DNA from: Bacteroidaceae bacterium
GTDB taxonomy: Bacteria; Bacteroidota; Bacteroidia; Bacteroidales; Bacteroidaceae
Length of the DNA stretch: 34,440 nt
Assembly (NCBI GenBank): GCA_900770665.1
Contig: CAAGKZ010000058.1
Span: 1-34,440, forward strand
Reading direction: 5' to 3'
Shown: piece by piece, positions 17,062 to 24,145 of the stretch
Position numbering within the stretch: position 1 is the first letter of the stretch
Layout of the letters: every line of letters starts with the position of its first letter
Program-made: the position numbers and the translations under genes
The notes under the pieces: model-generated
What the model was told of the DNA's origin: nothing
Seen by the model: the letters and a program-made list of their open reading frames with translations, nothing else
The model's database searches: none

Positions 17062-18054
17062 TCAAGCATACAATTTTGCCAATCTGAAAAGGAAAAAATC
17101 TTTATCTTTTACACCTCTAAACTGCGCTCTAAAAGCTTTGATTTTTGCATTAAATGACTCCGCAGCAGCATTTGTTGAACGTTTATCAAAGAAGTTGAGT
17201 ATTTTCTCATAGTGCATATATATGGTTCTCATAACCTTTGCAAATGCAACAAAGCCACTTTTTTCCACCCTATCATACCATCTGGCAAGCATAGTATATG
17301 CAACACCTTTTGATTTTGCCTGATGATAAACCAATCCGAGACCCATTGCAAGATAGTATCCCTTCTTGATGTCAGGGTATTCTCTGAAAAGAATCCTGGC
17401 TCTTGCACGTTGTTCGTTGCTCCAAAGGCTCTCTTTCTTATACAGCAGATATATGCTTCTGACAAGTAACTGACATCTGGTTTCGCCATTCTCAAAGACT
17501 GTGGGAGTGTAGATCCTTTTTTCAATTTTCGCTTTAAGGATAGCTCTGTTTTCTTCATCAAGTGCATCCCAGCGTGCCTTTATGCGCATATCTTGCAGAG
17601 CCTCAAAGGCTAGTTGCTGCACATGAAAACGGTCTATCACCTGACGTGCTGCTGGAAAGCAGGTTCTTGCTATCTGTGCCATATTCGGCGCCATATCAAG
17701 AGTTATCTCTCTTACCTGATAGCGTCGCCTACGAGGCATTTGTAATAATACACGAGAAACATCCTCGGCGCGTGTTCCTTTTACTATAGCTATTATACTT
17801 CCTTTGCTACCTTTCTTTTCTTTATTGATAAGTACGGTGTATAATTCACCTCGAGACAGACAGACCTCATCCAATCCTACATAAGCACCGATATTCTTAT
17901 CGAACAGGACCCATTCCGAGGCATGTGACAACTGGTCCCATTCGTGATAACCGCTAAGGTGGTCACGGTAATGCCGTTCGAACTTGTCGCCGTCTATACC
18001 GTATAAGGCACCTATAGTCTTGCAGCTTACCGGCAGGCTATCTACATATCTCTT
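17062..18054 (-). CDS. ISL3-type DDE transposase, catalytic part (OrfB)
   Basis: This frame is open from 18054, just behind a TAA at 18055-18057, to its stop at 17062. A TTG at 17931 is the first obvious stand-alone start. The first residues (KRYVDSLPVSCKTIGALYG…) look like the ISL3 helix-turn-helix region. The catalytic triad is visible as D in YVGLDEV, D in QVIDRFHVQQL and E in NAAAESFNAKIK, all typical of DDE_Tnp_ISL3. The frame overlaps the end of OrfA by 17 nt in the +1 frame, so a fused product would need +1 frameshifting or transcript slippage near TTTTTTAAAA; otherwise it is reinitiated. All catalytic residues are present, so it may be active. Confidence 0.8.
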   Translation of the reverse strand, partial: KRYVDSLPVSCKTIGALYGIDGDKFERHYRDHLSGYHEWDQLSHASEWVLFDKNIGAYVGLDEVCLSRGELYTVLINKEKKGSKGSIIAIVKGTRAEDVSRVLLQMPRRRRYQVREITLDMAPNMAQIARTCFPAARQVIDRFHVQQLAFEALQDMRIKARWDALDEENRAILKAKIEKRIYTPTVFENGETRCQLLVRSIYLLYKKESLWSNEQRARARILFREYPDIKKGYYLAMGLGLVYHQAKSKGVAYTMLARWYDRVEKSGFVAFAKVMRTIYMHYEKILNFFDKRSTNAAAESFNAKIKAFRAQFRGVKDKDFFLFRLAKLYA

Positions 18055-18382
18055 TTAAAAAAGACGCGAATTCACGCGTCATAGAGGTGCCAGATGCGAC
18101 CATGTGCCAATTGCGGGATATGTACTGCCCATCAGGCTTTACTATCCAACGGCGACGGCGGACATTGAGAAACACCTGTCTACCACGAATCGGAAAATCA
18201 CGTATTACCACCGGCTCATAGAAACCTTTGCTTTCAGTGTCCTTATCCTTGTACTCTTCGGGAATGAGATTTTTCTCTTCGAGGTATATTACAATCTGTG
18301 TGGAATCCTCCACAACGTTTATGACATCAAAATAGTCAAGTGTCCCTTCGGGAAGAAGCAATGAATAACCGTCAAGTTTCAT
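18038..18382 (-). CDS. ISAon1-family transposase N-terminal protein (OrfA)
   Basis: This protein of about 114 residues has the recurring features LLLPEGTLDYFDV, IVIYLEEKN.IPEEY, ESKGFYEPVVIRDFPIRG and VFLNVRRRRW, known from the N-terminal partner of ISAon1-type transposases. The start at ATG 18382 (MKLDGYSLLLPEG) fits the family better than an upstream ATG at 18406. It ends within the slippery region T-TTT-TTA-AAA-G, where the catalytic frame takes over. Confidence 0.75.
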   Translation of the reverse strand: MKLDGYSLLLPEGTLDYFDVINVVEDSTQIVIYLEEKNLIPEEYKDKDTESKGFYEPVVIRDFPIRGRQVFLNVRRRRWIVKPDGQYISRNWHMVASGTSMTREFASFLKEICR

Positions 18383-18426
18383 AGTTGTGAAATTTATTGA
18401 CAGCAAATATAAAACTTTTATTCTTA

Positions 18427-18450
18427 CCCCTCAACTATTAGCGTTGATCC
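18427..18450 (-). repeat. Right terminal inverted repeat of the IS
   Basis: The minus strand reads GGATCAACGC…TTGAGGGG, partner of the left repeat. It lies 45 nt upstream of the OrfA start, as expected for the promoter-proximal end. Confidence 0.65.
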
Positions 18451-18490
18451 ATTTCTTCGCCGTTTGAGATGCTTTAGAAGTCGTTCTTGC

Positions 18491-18539
18491 AGGGTCAACG
18501 CCAAATTCTGAGGAATTTAAATCAAGTACACAATTTAAT
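18491..18539 (+). repeat. Second, decayed IS end in direct orientation
   Basis: GGGTCAACG…AAATTCTGAGG, then AATTTAAATCAAG and ACACAATTT, repeats the left end of the IS (17029-17077) in the same orientation with small indels. The 16 bases 18495-18510 are identical to 17014-17029. This looks like the remnant of another copy of the element. Confidence 0.55.
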
Positions 18540-18561
18540 GCAGAATAATAAGACAAAGTCC

Positions 18562-18583
18562 ATTATACCCGCTCGGGTATAAT
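18562..18583. promoter_or_regulatory. Operator-like palindrome ATTATACCCG/CGGGTATAAT
   Basis: Two perfect 10-nt arms are separated by 2 nt. A degenerate second copy (ACACCCGATGGGGTATAATT) follows at about 18606-18625, and half-sites occur at 31320-31331. It resembles operators of HipB/Xre-type repressors (TATACCC…GGGTATA), but no such repressor gene is in the window. Confidence 0.4.
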
Positions 18584-18680
18584 TTTGCTATTCATGTTTT
18601 ATTTTACACCCGATGGGGTATAATTGCTGCTTATTCGCGTCAAAATATGACGCGAATAGATGGTGCAATCGCTTCATTGG
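18573..18680. repeat. Island-flanking direct repeat, copy A
   Basis: The copy starts TCGGGTATAATTTTGCTAT. It contains the palindrome ATTCGCGTCA-5 nt-TGACGCGAAT (18633-18657) and ends with a segment reading GGTG(c/t)AATCGCTTCATTGG. Copy B at 31320-31422 shares these blocks in the same orientation, including 28 identical bases around the palindrome. The two copies bracket the hsd operon and its downstream accessory genes. Confidence 0.75.
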
Positions 18681-18805
18681 GGGTGGAGTTGGGGTTTGGT
18701 AGTTTTTGAGTTATGTAAAAAAATGAGAGATTTTGCCATAATAGATTAAACCCCATAAAGTGAAAAAAATATCTGCACTTTGTACCTTCTATGATAAAAA
18801 AATGT

Positions 18806-18813
18806 TACCTTTA
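18806..18813 (+). promoter_or_regulatory. Probable -7 box of the hsd operon
   Basis: TACCTTTA differs from TAnnTTTG only in the last base and lies 18 nt before the hsdM ATG. TTTG at 18779-18782 is 23 nt upstream, slightly far. This is the best candidate promoter for the operon. Confidence 0.4.
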
Positions 18814-18830
18814 CTAAAATTTGAAATACT

Positions 18831-20342
18831 ATGGCAAAACTCAATACAGCGGATATAGGTTTTGAAGACCAGATATGGAAAGCTGCGGATAAAATGCGTG
18901 GTAACATTGATGCGTCGGAATATAAATCTGTGGTTCTTGGTCTAATCTTTTTGAAATACATTTCGGACAAATTCGAGGCTCGCTATCAAGAATTGGTTGA
19001 TGAAGGAGAGGGATTCGAGGAGGACAAGGATGAATATACAGCCGGGAATATTTTCTATGTTCCAATGGAGGCCCGTTGGTCGGTCATTGCATCTGCTGCA
19101 CATACTCCCGAAATTGGCACAATTATAGACAACGCTATGCGTGCCATTGAGAAAGAGAACCGCCGTCTTAAAGATATTCTACCAAAGAATTTTGCTCGTC
19201 CTGAATTGGATAAACGCAGGCTAGGAGATGTGGTTGATTTGTTTACAAATATCAAAATGCACAAGCATGGCGATTCAAAGGATATCCTTGGTCGTGCCTA
19301 CGAATACTGCCTATCGAAGTTTGCCGAGGCGGAGGGCAAGTTGGCGGGCGAATTCTACACCCCAGCTTGCATCGTTAAGACTTTGGTTAATGTCTTGGAA
19401 CCCTACGCAGGGCGTGTCTATGACCCTTGCTGCGGCTCGGGCGGTATGTTTGTGCAGTCGGCAAAGTTTATCGAGAGCCACGCCGGTAATATCAACCAAA
19501 TCTCGGTCTATGGTCAGGACTCTAACCCCACTACTTGGAAGATGGCGCAAATGAACCTAGCTATTCGTGGTATTGAAGCGGACCTTGGACAGTATAATGC
19601 GGACACCTTCTTTAACGACTGCCATCCGACATTGAAGGCAGACTTTGTGCTGGCAAACCCACCTTTCAATCTCTCCGATTGGGGTGCTGATAAACTTGCT
19701 GATGACGTGCGTTGGAAGTTCGGCACACCGCCGAATGGCAACGCCAACTTTGCGTGGATTCAGCACATCATCCACCACCTCGCACCTGCGGGTCGAGCTG
19801 GTGTAGTGCTTGCCAATGGCTCACTGTCGAGCCAGAGCGGTGGCGAGGGCGATATCCGTCGCAGATTGGTTGAGGCAGACTTGGTCGATTGCATCGTGGC
19901 TATGCCTTCGCAGTTGTTCTACACTACGCAGATACCCGTTTCGATTTGGTTTTTCAATAAGGCGAAGAAGCAGAAGGGTAAAACCCTCTTTATCGATGCC
20001 CGCAACCTCGGCACTATGGTTACGCGTAAACTGCGTGAGCTGACCGATGGCGAGCATGGTGATATTATGCGTATTGCCGACACTTACAAGAAGTTTGCTG
20101 AGGGCACGCTCGCCGATGAAAAGGGCTTTTGTGCTGTGGTGGATATTCAGAAGATTGCCGAACAGGACTTTATCCTCACCCCAGGCCGCTATGTAGGCAT
20201 TGCCGAGCAAGAGCAGGATAGCGAGCCATTCGAGGATAAGATGCAGCGCCTTACGGGCGAACTCGCCACCCTCTTTGAGCAGTCGCACACCCTCGAAAAC
20301 GAAATCAAAAAACAACTCGAAAGTATTGGGTATAAATTGTAA
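18831..20342 (+). CDS. hsdM: Type I restriction-modification system, methyltransferase subunit HsdM
   Basis: This 503-residue N6-adenine methyltransferase subunit has the HsdM N-terminal helical domain (FEDQIWKAADKMRG…YKSVVLGLIFLKYISDKFE). The SAM-binding motif I is DPCCGSGG (198-205) and the catalytic motif IV is NPPF (276-279). It works with HsdS to methylate the target on both strands and, with HsdR, restricts unmodified DNA. It is the first gene of the operon. Unusually, two small membrane-protein genes, not hsdS, follow it, after 6 nt. Base composition is more GC-rich than in the neighbouring accessory genes. Confidence 0.96.
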   Translation: MAKLNTADIGFEDQIWKAADKMRGNIDASEYKSVVLGLIFLKYISDKFEARYQELVDEGEGFEEDKDEYTAGNIFYVPMEARWSVIASAAHTPEIGTIIDNAMRAIEKENRRLKDILPKNFARPELDKRRLGDVVDLFTNIKMHKHGDSKDILGRAYEYCLSKFAEAEGKLAGEFYTPACIVKTLVNVLEPYAGRVYDPCCGSGGMFVQSAKFIESHAGNINQISVYGQDSNPTTWKMAQMNLAIRGIEADLGQYNADTFFNDCHPTLKADFVLANPPFNLSDWGADKLADDVRWKFGTPPNGNANFAWIQHIIHHLAPAGRAGVVLANGSLSSQSGGEGDIRRRLVEADLVDCIVAMPSQLFYTTQIPVSIWFFNKAKKQKGKTLFIDARNLGTMVTRKLRELTDGEHGDIMRIADTYKKFAEGTLADEKGFCAVVDIQKIAEQDFILTPGRYVGIAEQEQDSEPFEDKMQRLTGELATLFEQSHTLENEIKKQLESIGYKL

Positions 20343-20348
20343 GAAATT

Positions 20349-21023
20349 ATGAAAGATATACTATGCAAAATGACATTGAATGATTGGGGTAATATTGGGA
20401 ATATTGTTCTTGGTATTGCATCCGTTTTCACCGCTATTATTACTGCTATTGTATTGCGTAAGCAATACAGCATTCAAAAAGAAACATTGTTACAGCAACA
20501 ACTCTCGCAACAGCCTACATTTAATGTATTTTATGAATTAATAGACTCTGATAATGATGGTAAATATGAGAATGAAATATTGAACATAAGTAATGAAGGA
20601 CAATTGTTTAAACAGATAAAAAGTATTTCTATTACCACTATATTTGATGCGGCTACAAATCATCAACATTCATTGCTTAAAATTAATGGTTATTTTTATG
20701 CGACTACCCTATATCAAAATTTGCAAGGAACGATTTACAAAAGTCGTGGGAATAATAACAAAGAAAGATATTGTAATATATACGATGAAATGATGCAGCG
20801 CAGTAAAGTCGGCGAGCGATATTATGAGTTGTGTCAATACAATTTAATAAAGATAGAATATATTGATATTCATAACAAAAATAGAATTGTTTATTTCAAA
20901 GATAGGATATGTATAGATGAAAGCACATATAGTAATGTCATAGCAGATATTATCAATAAGCAGGATATTTTAGATATAGACAATATAACATTTGAAGACA
21001 TCTTTATCAATGAAATAAGATGA
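20349..21023 (+). CDS. Single-pass membrane protein, hsdM-linked accessory gene 1
   Basis: I do not recognise a named family. The 224-residue protein has one N-terminal membrane helix (about 13-36, W-G-N-I-G-N-I-V then IASVFTAIITAIVLRK). A short Q/K-rich helix follows, then a soluble domain of about 170 residues predicted mostly beta. Its C-terminal block KIEYIDIHNKNRIVYF is shared with the next gene, so the two are paralogues. ATG 20349 is used here; an in-frame ATG 7 codons later is also possible. It starts 6 nt after hsdM and overlaps the next gene by 4 nt (ATGA), so it is translationally coupled into the hsd operon. The low GC content points to acquisition separately from hsdM. A role in restriction is inferred from position only. 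Confidence 0.7.
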   Translation: MKDILCKMTLNDWGNIGNIVLGIASVFTAIITAIVLRKQYSIQKETLLQQQLSQQPTFNVFYELIDSDNDGKYENEILNISNEGQLFKQIKSISITTIFDAATNHQHSLLKINGYFYATTLYQNLQGTIYKSRGNNNKERYCNIYDEMMQRSKVGERYYELCQYNLIKIEYIDIHNKNRIVYFKDRICIDESTYSNVIADIINKQDILDIDNITFEDIFINEIR

Positions 21024-21625
21024 GCACCTGGGGACTTTCAATATGGGGTGATATTGCCAATATCGTAATAGCCATTGCATCGGTTGCGACTGCTATTGTA
21101 ACGGCTGTTGTATTATTTAAGCAACGAAATGATAATATCAAAGAAAAACAACCAAGATTTACTTTTACTCCACAAGATGGGAACCTGATTATTCGTGGAG
21201 AACAAAATAAGTGCCTTCAAATCGAAGGGGTGGATGTAAATAAATGTGTCGAAGTTTGGAGGCTTGATAAAAAGTTGAGAAAAGTAATTCCGCTCAAGCA
21301 TTCTCCTGTTGTTCGCATAACACAAGATGATACTGGCATATACGCATCATTCGGTTTAGATGTGATGCAAAGTGTCCGGTTATTAAAACAATTTAACTCT
21401 AATGAAACGGGTATTAATGAGCGTTTGTGGAATTATAGAGAGGTGGATTTGTTGTGTGTCAAATACATTGATATTCACATGCATATTCGTGAACAATATT
21501 TTGTAAATCTCACAATCGCATCTAAAAAAGAATATAAAAAATATTTTAGGCTGGCTAATAAAGTTAGCAAAGTTCCATTAGATGTTTCTGATATAGACTT
21601 GAAAACAATATTAGAAATTCAGTAA
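21020..21625 (+). CDS. Single-pass membrane protein, hsdM-linked accessory gene 2 (paralogue)
   Basis: The 201-residue protein repeats the plan of the previous one. An N-terminal membrane helix (about 8-33) carries W-G-D-I-A-N-I-V and IASVATAIVTAVVLFKQ. A charged linker and a soluble domain follow, ending in VKYIDIHMHIREQYF; the shared block is K-x-Y-I-D-I-H-x-x-x-R-x-x-Y-F. No enzymatic motif is evident. It begins inside the stop of accessory gene 1 and ends 5 nt before hsdS. The pair could form a membrane-bound heteromer that positions the restriction complex or acts as a separate effector, but this is speculation. Confidence 0.7.
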   Translation: MSTWGLSIWGDIANIVIAIASVATAIVTAVVLFKQRNDNIKEKQPRFTFTPQDGNLIIRGEQNKCLQIEGVDVNKCVEVWRLDKKLRKVIPLKHSPVVRITQDDTGIYASFGLDVMQSVRLLKQFNSNETGINERLWNYREVDLLCVKYIDIHMHIREQYFVNLTIASKKEYKKYFRLANKVSKVPLDVSDIDLKTILEIQ

Positions 21626-21630
21626 TAATT

Positions 21631-22770
21631 ATGACCGAGTGGAAAACATATAAGTTAGGGGATATTGCAGATATTCAAACGGGACCATTTGGAAGCCAAT
21701 TGCATAATAAAGATTATGCATTAGTTGGTTCTCCAATTGTAACGGTTGAGCATTTAGGTAATAGACACTTCACAACACAAAATCTACCGTTAGTATCTGA
21801 TGCCGACAAAGCAAGATTAAGTAAGTATATTTTGTCGGAAGGTGATATTGTGTTTAGTAGAGTCGGTTCTGTTGATAGATGTTCATATGTTAGCGACAAA
21901 GAGGTTGGGTGGTTGTTCTCTGGACGATGTTTAAGAGTACGATGCAATAGAGAAGTTTATCCATTGTATATTTATTACTATTTTTGTTTAGAAAGTGTTA
22001 AACAATATATTCGTAATGTTGCAGTGGGTGCGACAATGCCTTCTATCAACACTCAAATAATGTCAGAAATACCAATCTCGTTGCCGTCGTTGGAGGAGCA
22101 GCGGAGGATTGCCGGGATATTGGGTGCGATAGATGATAAAATCGAGAATAATCGCCGTATAAACACCAACCTCGAACTCCAAGCCCAAGCACTCTATAAA
22201 CAATGGTTTGTAGATAATCGCAGTGATGATTGGGAAGAAAAACCTTTGTCGGAGATTATAACTATATACGATTCTCAACGCAAACCTCTTTCAGGACAGC
22301 AAAGAGAAAAGATGGATAAAGTATATCCTTATTATGGAGCAGCATCCTTAATGGACTATGTTGATGGCTATCTATTTGATGGCATATATTTATTGCTTGG
22401 TGAAGATGGGACAGTTGTCGATGAATTGGGTTTCCCAATACTACAATATGTCTGGGGCAAGTTCTGGGTTAATAATCATGCTCACATCTTAACAGGTAAA
22501 AATGGATTTAGCACAGAAACTTTATATGTATTACTAAAACAGACAAGTGTTAAATCAATTGTGACGGGGGCCGTTCAACCTAAAATTAGTCAGGCTAATC
22601 TCAAAAATATATCGGTAACAATTCCACCTATATACCAATTGAGTAAATATAACGAGGTTATAGAGCCTTTGTTTAAGACTATTAGAAAAAATAATGACGA
22701 GTCAAGTCGTCTCGCCACCCTCCGCGACACCTTATTGCCAAAATTGATGAATGGAGAGATAAAATTGTAG
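21631..22770 (+). CDS. hsdS: Type I restriction-modification system, specificity subunit HsdS
   Basis: This 379-residue HsdS has two target-recognition domains. TRD1 (about 1-150) starts WKTYKLGDIADIQTGPFGS. The central conserved helix carries LPSLEEQRRIAGILGAIDDKI and NLELQAQALYKQWFVD (about 150-190). TRD2 (about 195-350) is followed by the C-terminal helix SSRLATLRDTLLPKLMNGEI. The TRDs set the two halves of the bipartite recognition site. Base composition switches between AT-rich TRDs and GC-richer conserved helices, as expected when TRDs are exchanged by recombination. It is full length, and I see no second hsdS or invertase nearby. Confidence 0.94.
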   Translation: MTEWKTYKLGDIADIQTGPFGSQLHNKDYALVGSPIVTVEHLGNRHFTTQNLPLVSDADKARLSKYILSEGDIVFSRVGSVDRCSYVSDKEVGWLFSGRCLRVRCNREVYPLYIYYYFCLESVKQYIRNVAVGATMPSINTQIMSEIPISLPSLEEQRRIAGILGAIDDKIENNRRINTNLELQAQALYKQWFVDNRSDDWEEKPLSEIITIYDSQRKPLSGQQREKMDKVYPYYGAASLMDYVDGYLFDGIYLLLGEDGTVVDELGFPILQYVWGKFWVNNHAHILTGKNGFSTETLYVLLKQTSVKSIVTGAVQPKISQANLKNISVTIPPIYQLSKYNEVIEPLFKTIRKNNDESSRLATLRDTLLPKLMNGEIKL

Positions 22771-22774
22771 ATAT

Positions 22775-23668
22775 ATGGATGATTTAACAATGCGAAGACT
22801 AGCTGTAATTAAGCAATTATATTTGCAGGGAGTCCAACAATCATACGAACATGAACCATTGAATGGCTTTAGCATTCTATCATTCCATGATAGCGTAGAA
22901 ATGTTTATGAGTCTATGCGCTGAGATTAATAATATTACAGTCCCTAGAAACACAACATTTATAGGTTATTTTGACTTGCTTGAACATATGGAGTGTAGGT
23001 CTTCAATGGATAATTTAAATAAGAAACGAGTAAGTCTTAAACATTCAGGAGCTATACCATCTGTACTTGATATAGAAGTCGCAAGGGTAAATGTAACAGA
23101 TTTCTTTAATAGAAATACGCCATCCTTCTTTAATGTAGATTTTGAAGACATCTCGCTAGTATCATTAGTAAAAGATGAATCTGTAAGACATTATATTGAA
23201 TTAGCCCACGAGTTTGTTAATGACGGAAAATTCTCTGATGCTATTATGAATCTTCATTTTGCATTTAATGAACTAATTTGTTGTCATACGACAGATGCAG
23301 ATGGTTTCTACTATCCTAGGTTTTCATCGATAGAGAGTTTTACATTTTGCGAAAGTCAGCATATAAATCTTGGAGCAGGAAGAAGCTTTGATAATTTTGT
23401 TGATAAGACTATAAAATCATTCGAAAATTTAGATGATGCCATTAGCATAATTGGTTTGGGAATAGACTATAGAAGATATTACAAATTTAATCTACTCAAG
23501 CCTTTATATAATGTATATTATGAGGATAGTAGAAGAAAGTATCGAGGGTTGATGCCCACGAATGTAATCTGCAATCTCAAAAATGCCAAATTTTGTTTTA
23601 ACTTTGTTATAGACTCTGCCCTTCAGCTACAGAGATTTGAACTTGAAATATCAGACTTTAGAAAATAA
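22775..23668 (+). CDS. HEPN-like protein embedded between hsdS and hsdR
   Basis: I do not recognise a named family. The 297-residue protein is mainly alpha-helical. Its N-terminal part has FHDSVEMFMSLCAEI, then NKKRVSLKHSGAIPS, where R85-(4)-H90 fits the RxxxxH motif of HEPN ribonucleases; the order helix with acidic residue, then R…H, is also HEPN-like. A second helical region (about 130-180, YIELAHEFVNDGKFSDAIMNLHFAFNEL) could be a second HEPN-type or TPR-like unit. It starts 4 nt after hsdS and ends 3 nt before the next gene. By analogy with the HEPN anticodon nucleases PrrC and RloC, known partners of type I systems, it may be an RNase armed when restriction is blocked. This is inference from motif and position. 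Confidence 0.55.
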   Translation: MDDLTMRRLAVIKQLYLQGVQQSYEHEPLNGFSILSFHDSVEMFMSLCAEINNITVPRNTTFIGYFDLLEHMECRSSMDNLNKKRVSLKHSGAIPSVLDIEVARVNVTDFFNRNTPSFFNVDFEDISLVSLVKDESVRHYIELAHEFVNDGKFSDAIMNLHFAFNELICCHTTDADGFYYPRFSSIESFTFCESQHINLGAGRSFDNFVDKTIKSFENLDDAISIIGLGIDYRRYYKFNLLKPLYNVYYEDSRRKYRGLMPTNVICNLKNAKFCFNFVIDSALQLQRFELEISDFRK

Positions 23669-23671
23669 GCA

Positions 23672-24118
23672 ATGGACTACGCCAAGCAAATACATATATT
23701 AGACAATGTAATAGCCACTCTAAACTCAGAACTTAGCATACACTACACTGATGGACGACGTGCGAGAAGTAGAGGGGATGCTTTGAAGAAAATGGCAATG
23801 TTAGCATTAACAGATTTAGAGAGTAGTAATGTTGTTAAAGATGCAATAGATAATGTGTCGTTCTGTTCGTTGCATTGTTCTGACTTCTCTGTTAGTATTG
23901 GAAGTTTCAATGATAAAATAAATGGCATTGAAACGACATTTCAACAGGGGGTAAGGTCTTTAATAGATATCCTTCTGCAAGAACGTGAACGTTTGCAGAA
24001 AGCGCAACAAGATAGAGAGCAGAAAAGCATTAAGAATATGAATAAATGGACATTAATATTTTCTGCTATCGCAGCATTAGGTACTATTGCAACTCTATTA
24101 TTCACAATTTTTAATTAA
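23672..24118 (+). CDS. Small tail-anchored coiled-coil protein between hsdS and hsdR
   Basis: The 148-residue protein is of unknown family. It has an N-terminal helical segment, a coiled-coil-prone stretch (about 88-120, IDILLQERERLQKAQQDRE), and a C-terminal membrane helix (about 125-147, WTLIFSAIAALGTIATLLF) preceded by basic residues. This predicts a cytoplasmic protein held by a C-terminal anchor. It is 3 nt behind the HEPN-like gene and 27 nt before hsdR. Tight pairing with the HEPN-like gene suggests a partner, perhaps an antitoxin or membrane tether. With the two genes upstream of hsdS it makes three membrane-anchored proteins in one restriction operon. Confidence 0.6.
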   Translation: MDYAKQIHILDNVIATLNSELSIHYTDGRRARSRGDALKKMAMLALTDLESSNVVKDAIDNVSFCSLHCSDFSVSIGSFNDKINGIETTFQQGVRSLIDILLQERERLQKAQQDREQKSIKNMNKWTLIFSAIAALGTIATLLFTIFN

Positions 24119-24145
24119 CTTTACAAAAACTAACCGTCAAAAGAT

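Larger units (their letters stand above)
17030..18450 (-). mobile_element. ISAon1-like insertion sequence (ISL3-type transposase)
   Basis: The element carries two minus-strand transposase frames. It is bounded by imperfect inverted repeats, GGATCAACG..(14 nt)..at 17030-17053 and its reverse complement at 18427-18450, which match at 17 of 23 positions and best at the outer nine. I see no convincing target-site duplication. It sits directly behind the tRNA-Gln terminator and in front of the hsd island. TIR-like sequence is also present outside both ends (17014-17029 and 18495-18539), so the boundaries are uncertain by some tens of bases. Confidence 0.75.

Noticed and set aside
18562..18583. A hipBA toxin-antitoxin locus suggested by the TATACCC/GGGTATA palindrome
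   Set aside because: No HipA kinase or HipB-type repressor frame exists in the window. Only the operator-like sequence is present.
18562..18680. CRISPR-like repeats
   Set aside because: The palindromes differ in sequence and spacing and do not alternate with spacers. No cas gene is present. They are intergenic repeat or operator elements.
21631..22770. Phase-variable hsdS shufflon
   Set aside because: Only one complete hsdS is present. There is no silent partner, no inverted TRD copies and no site-specific recombinase in the window.
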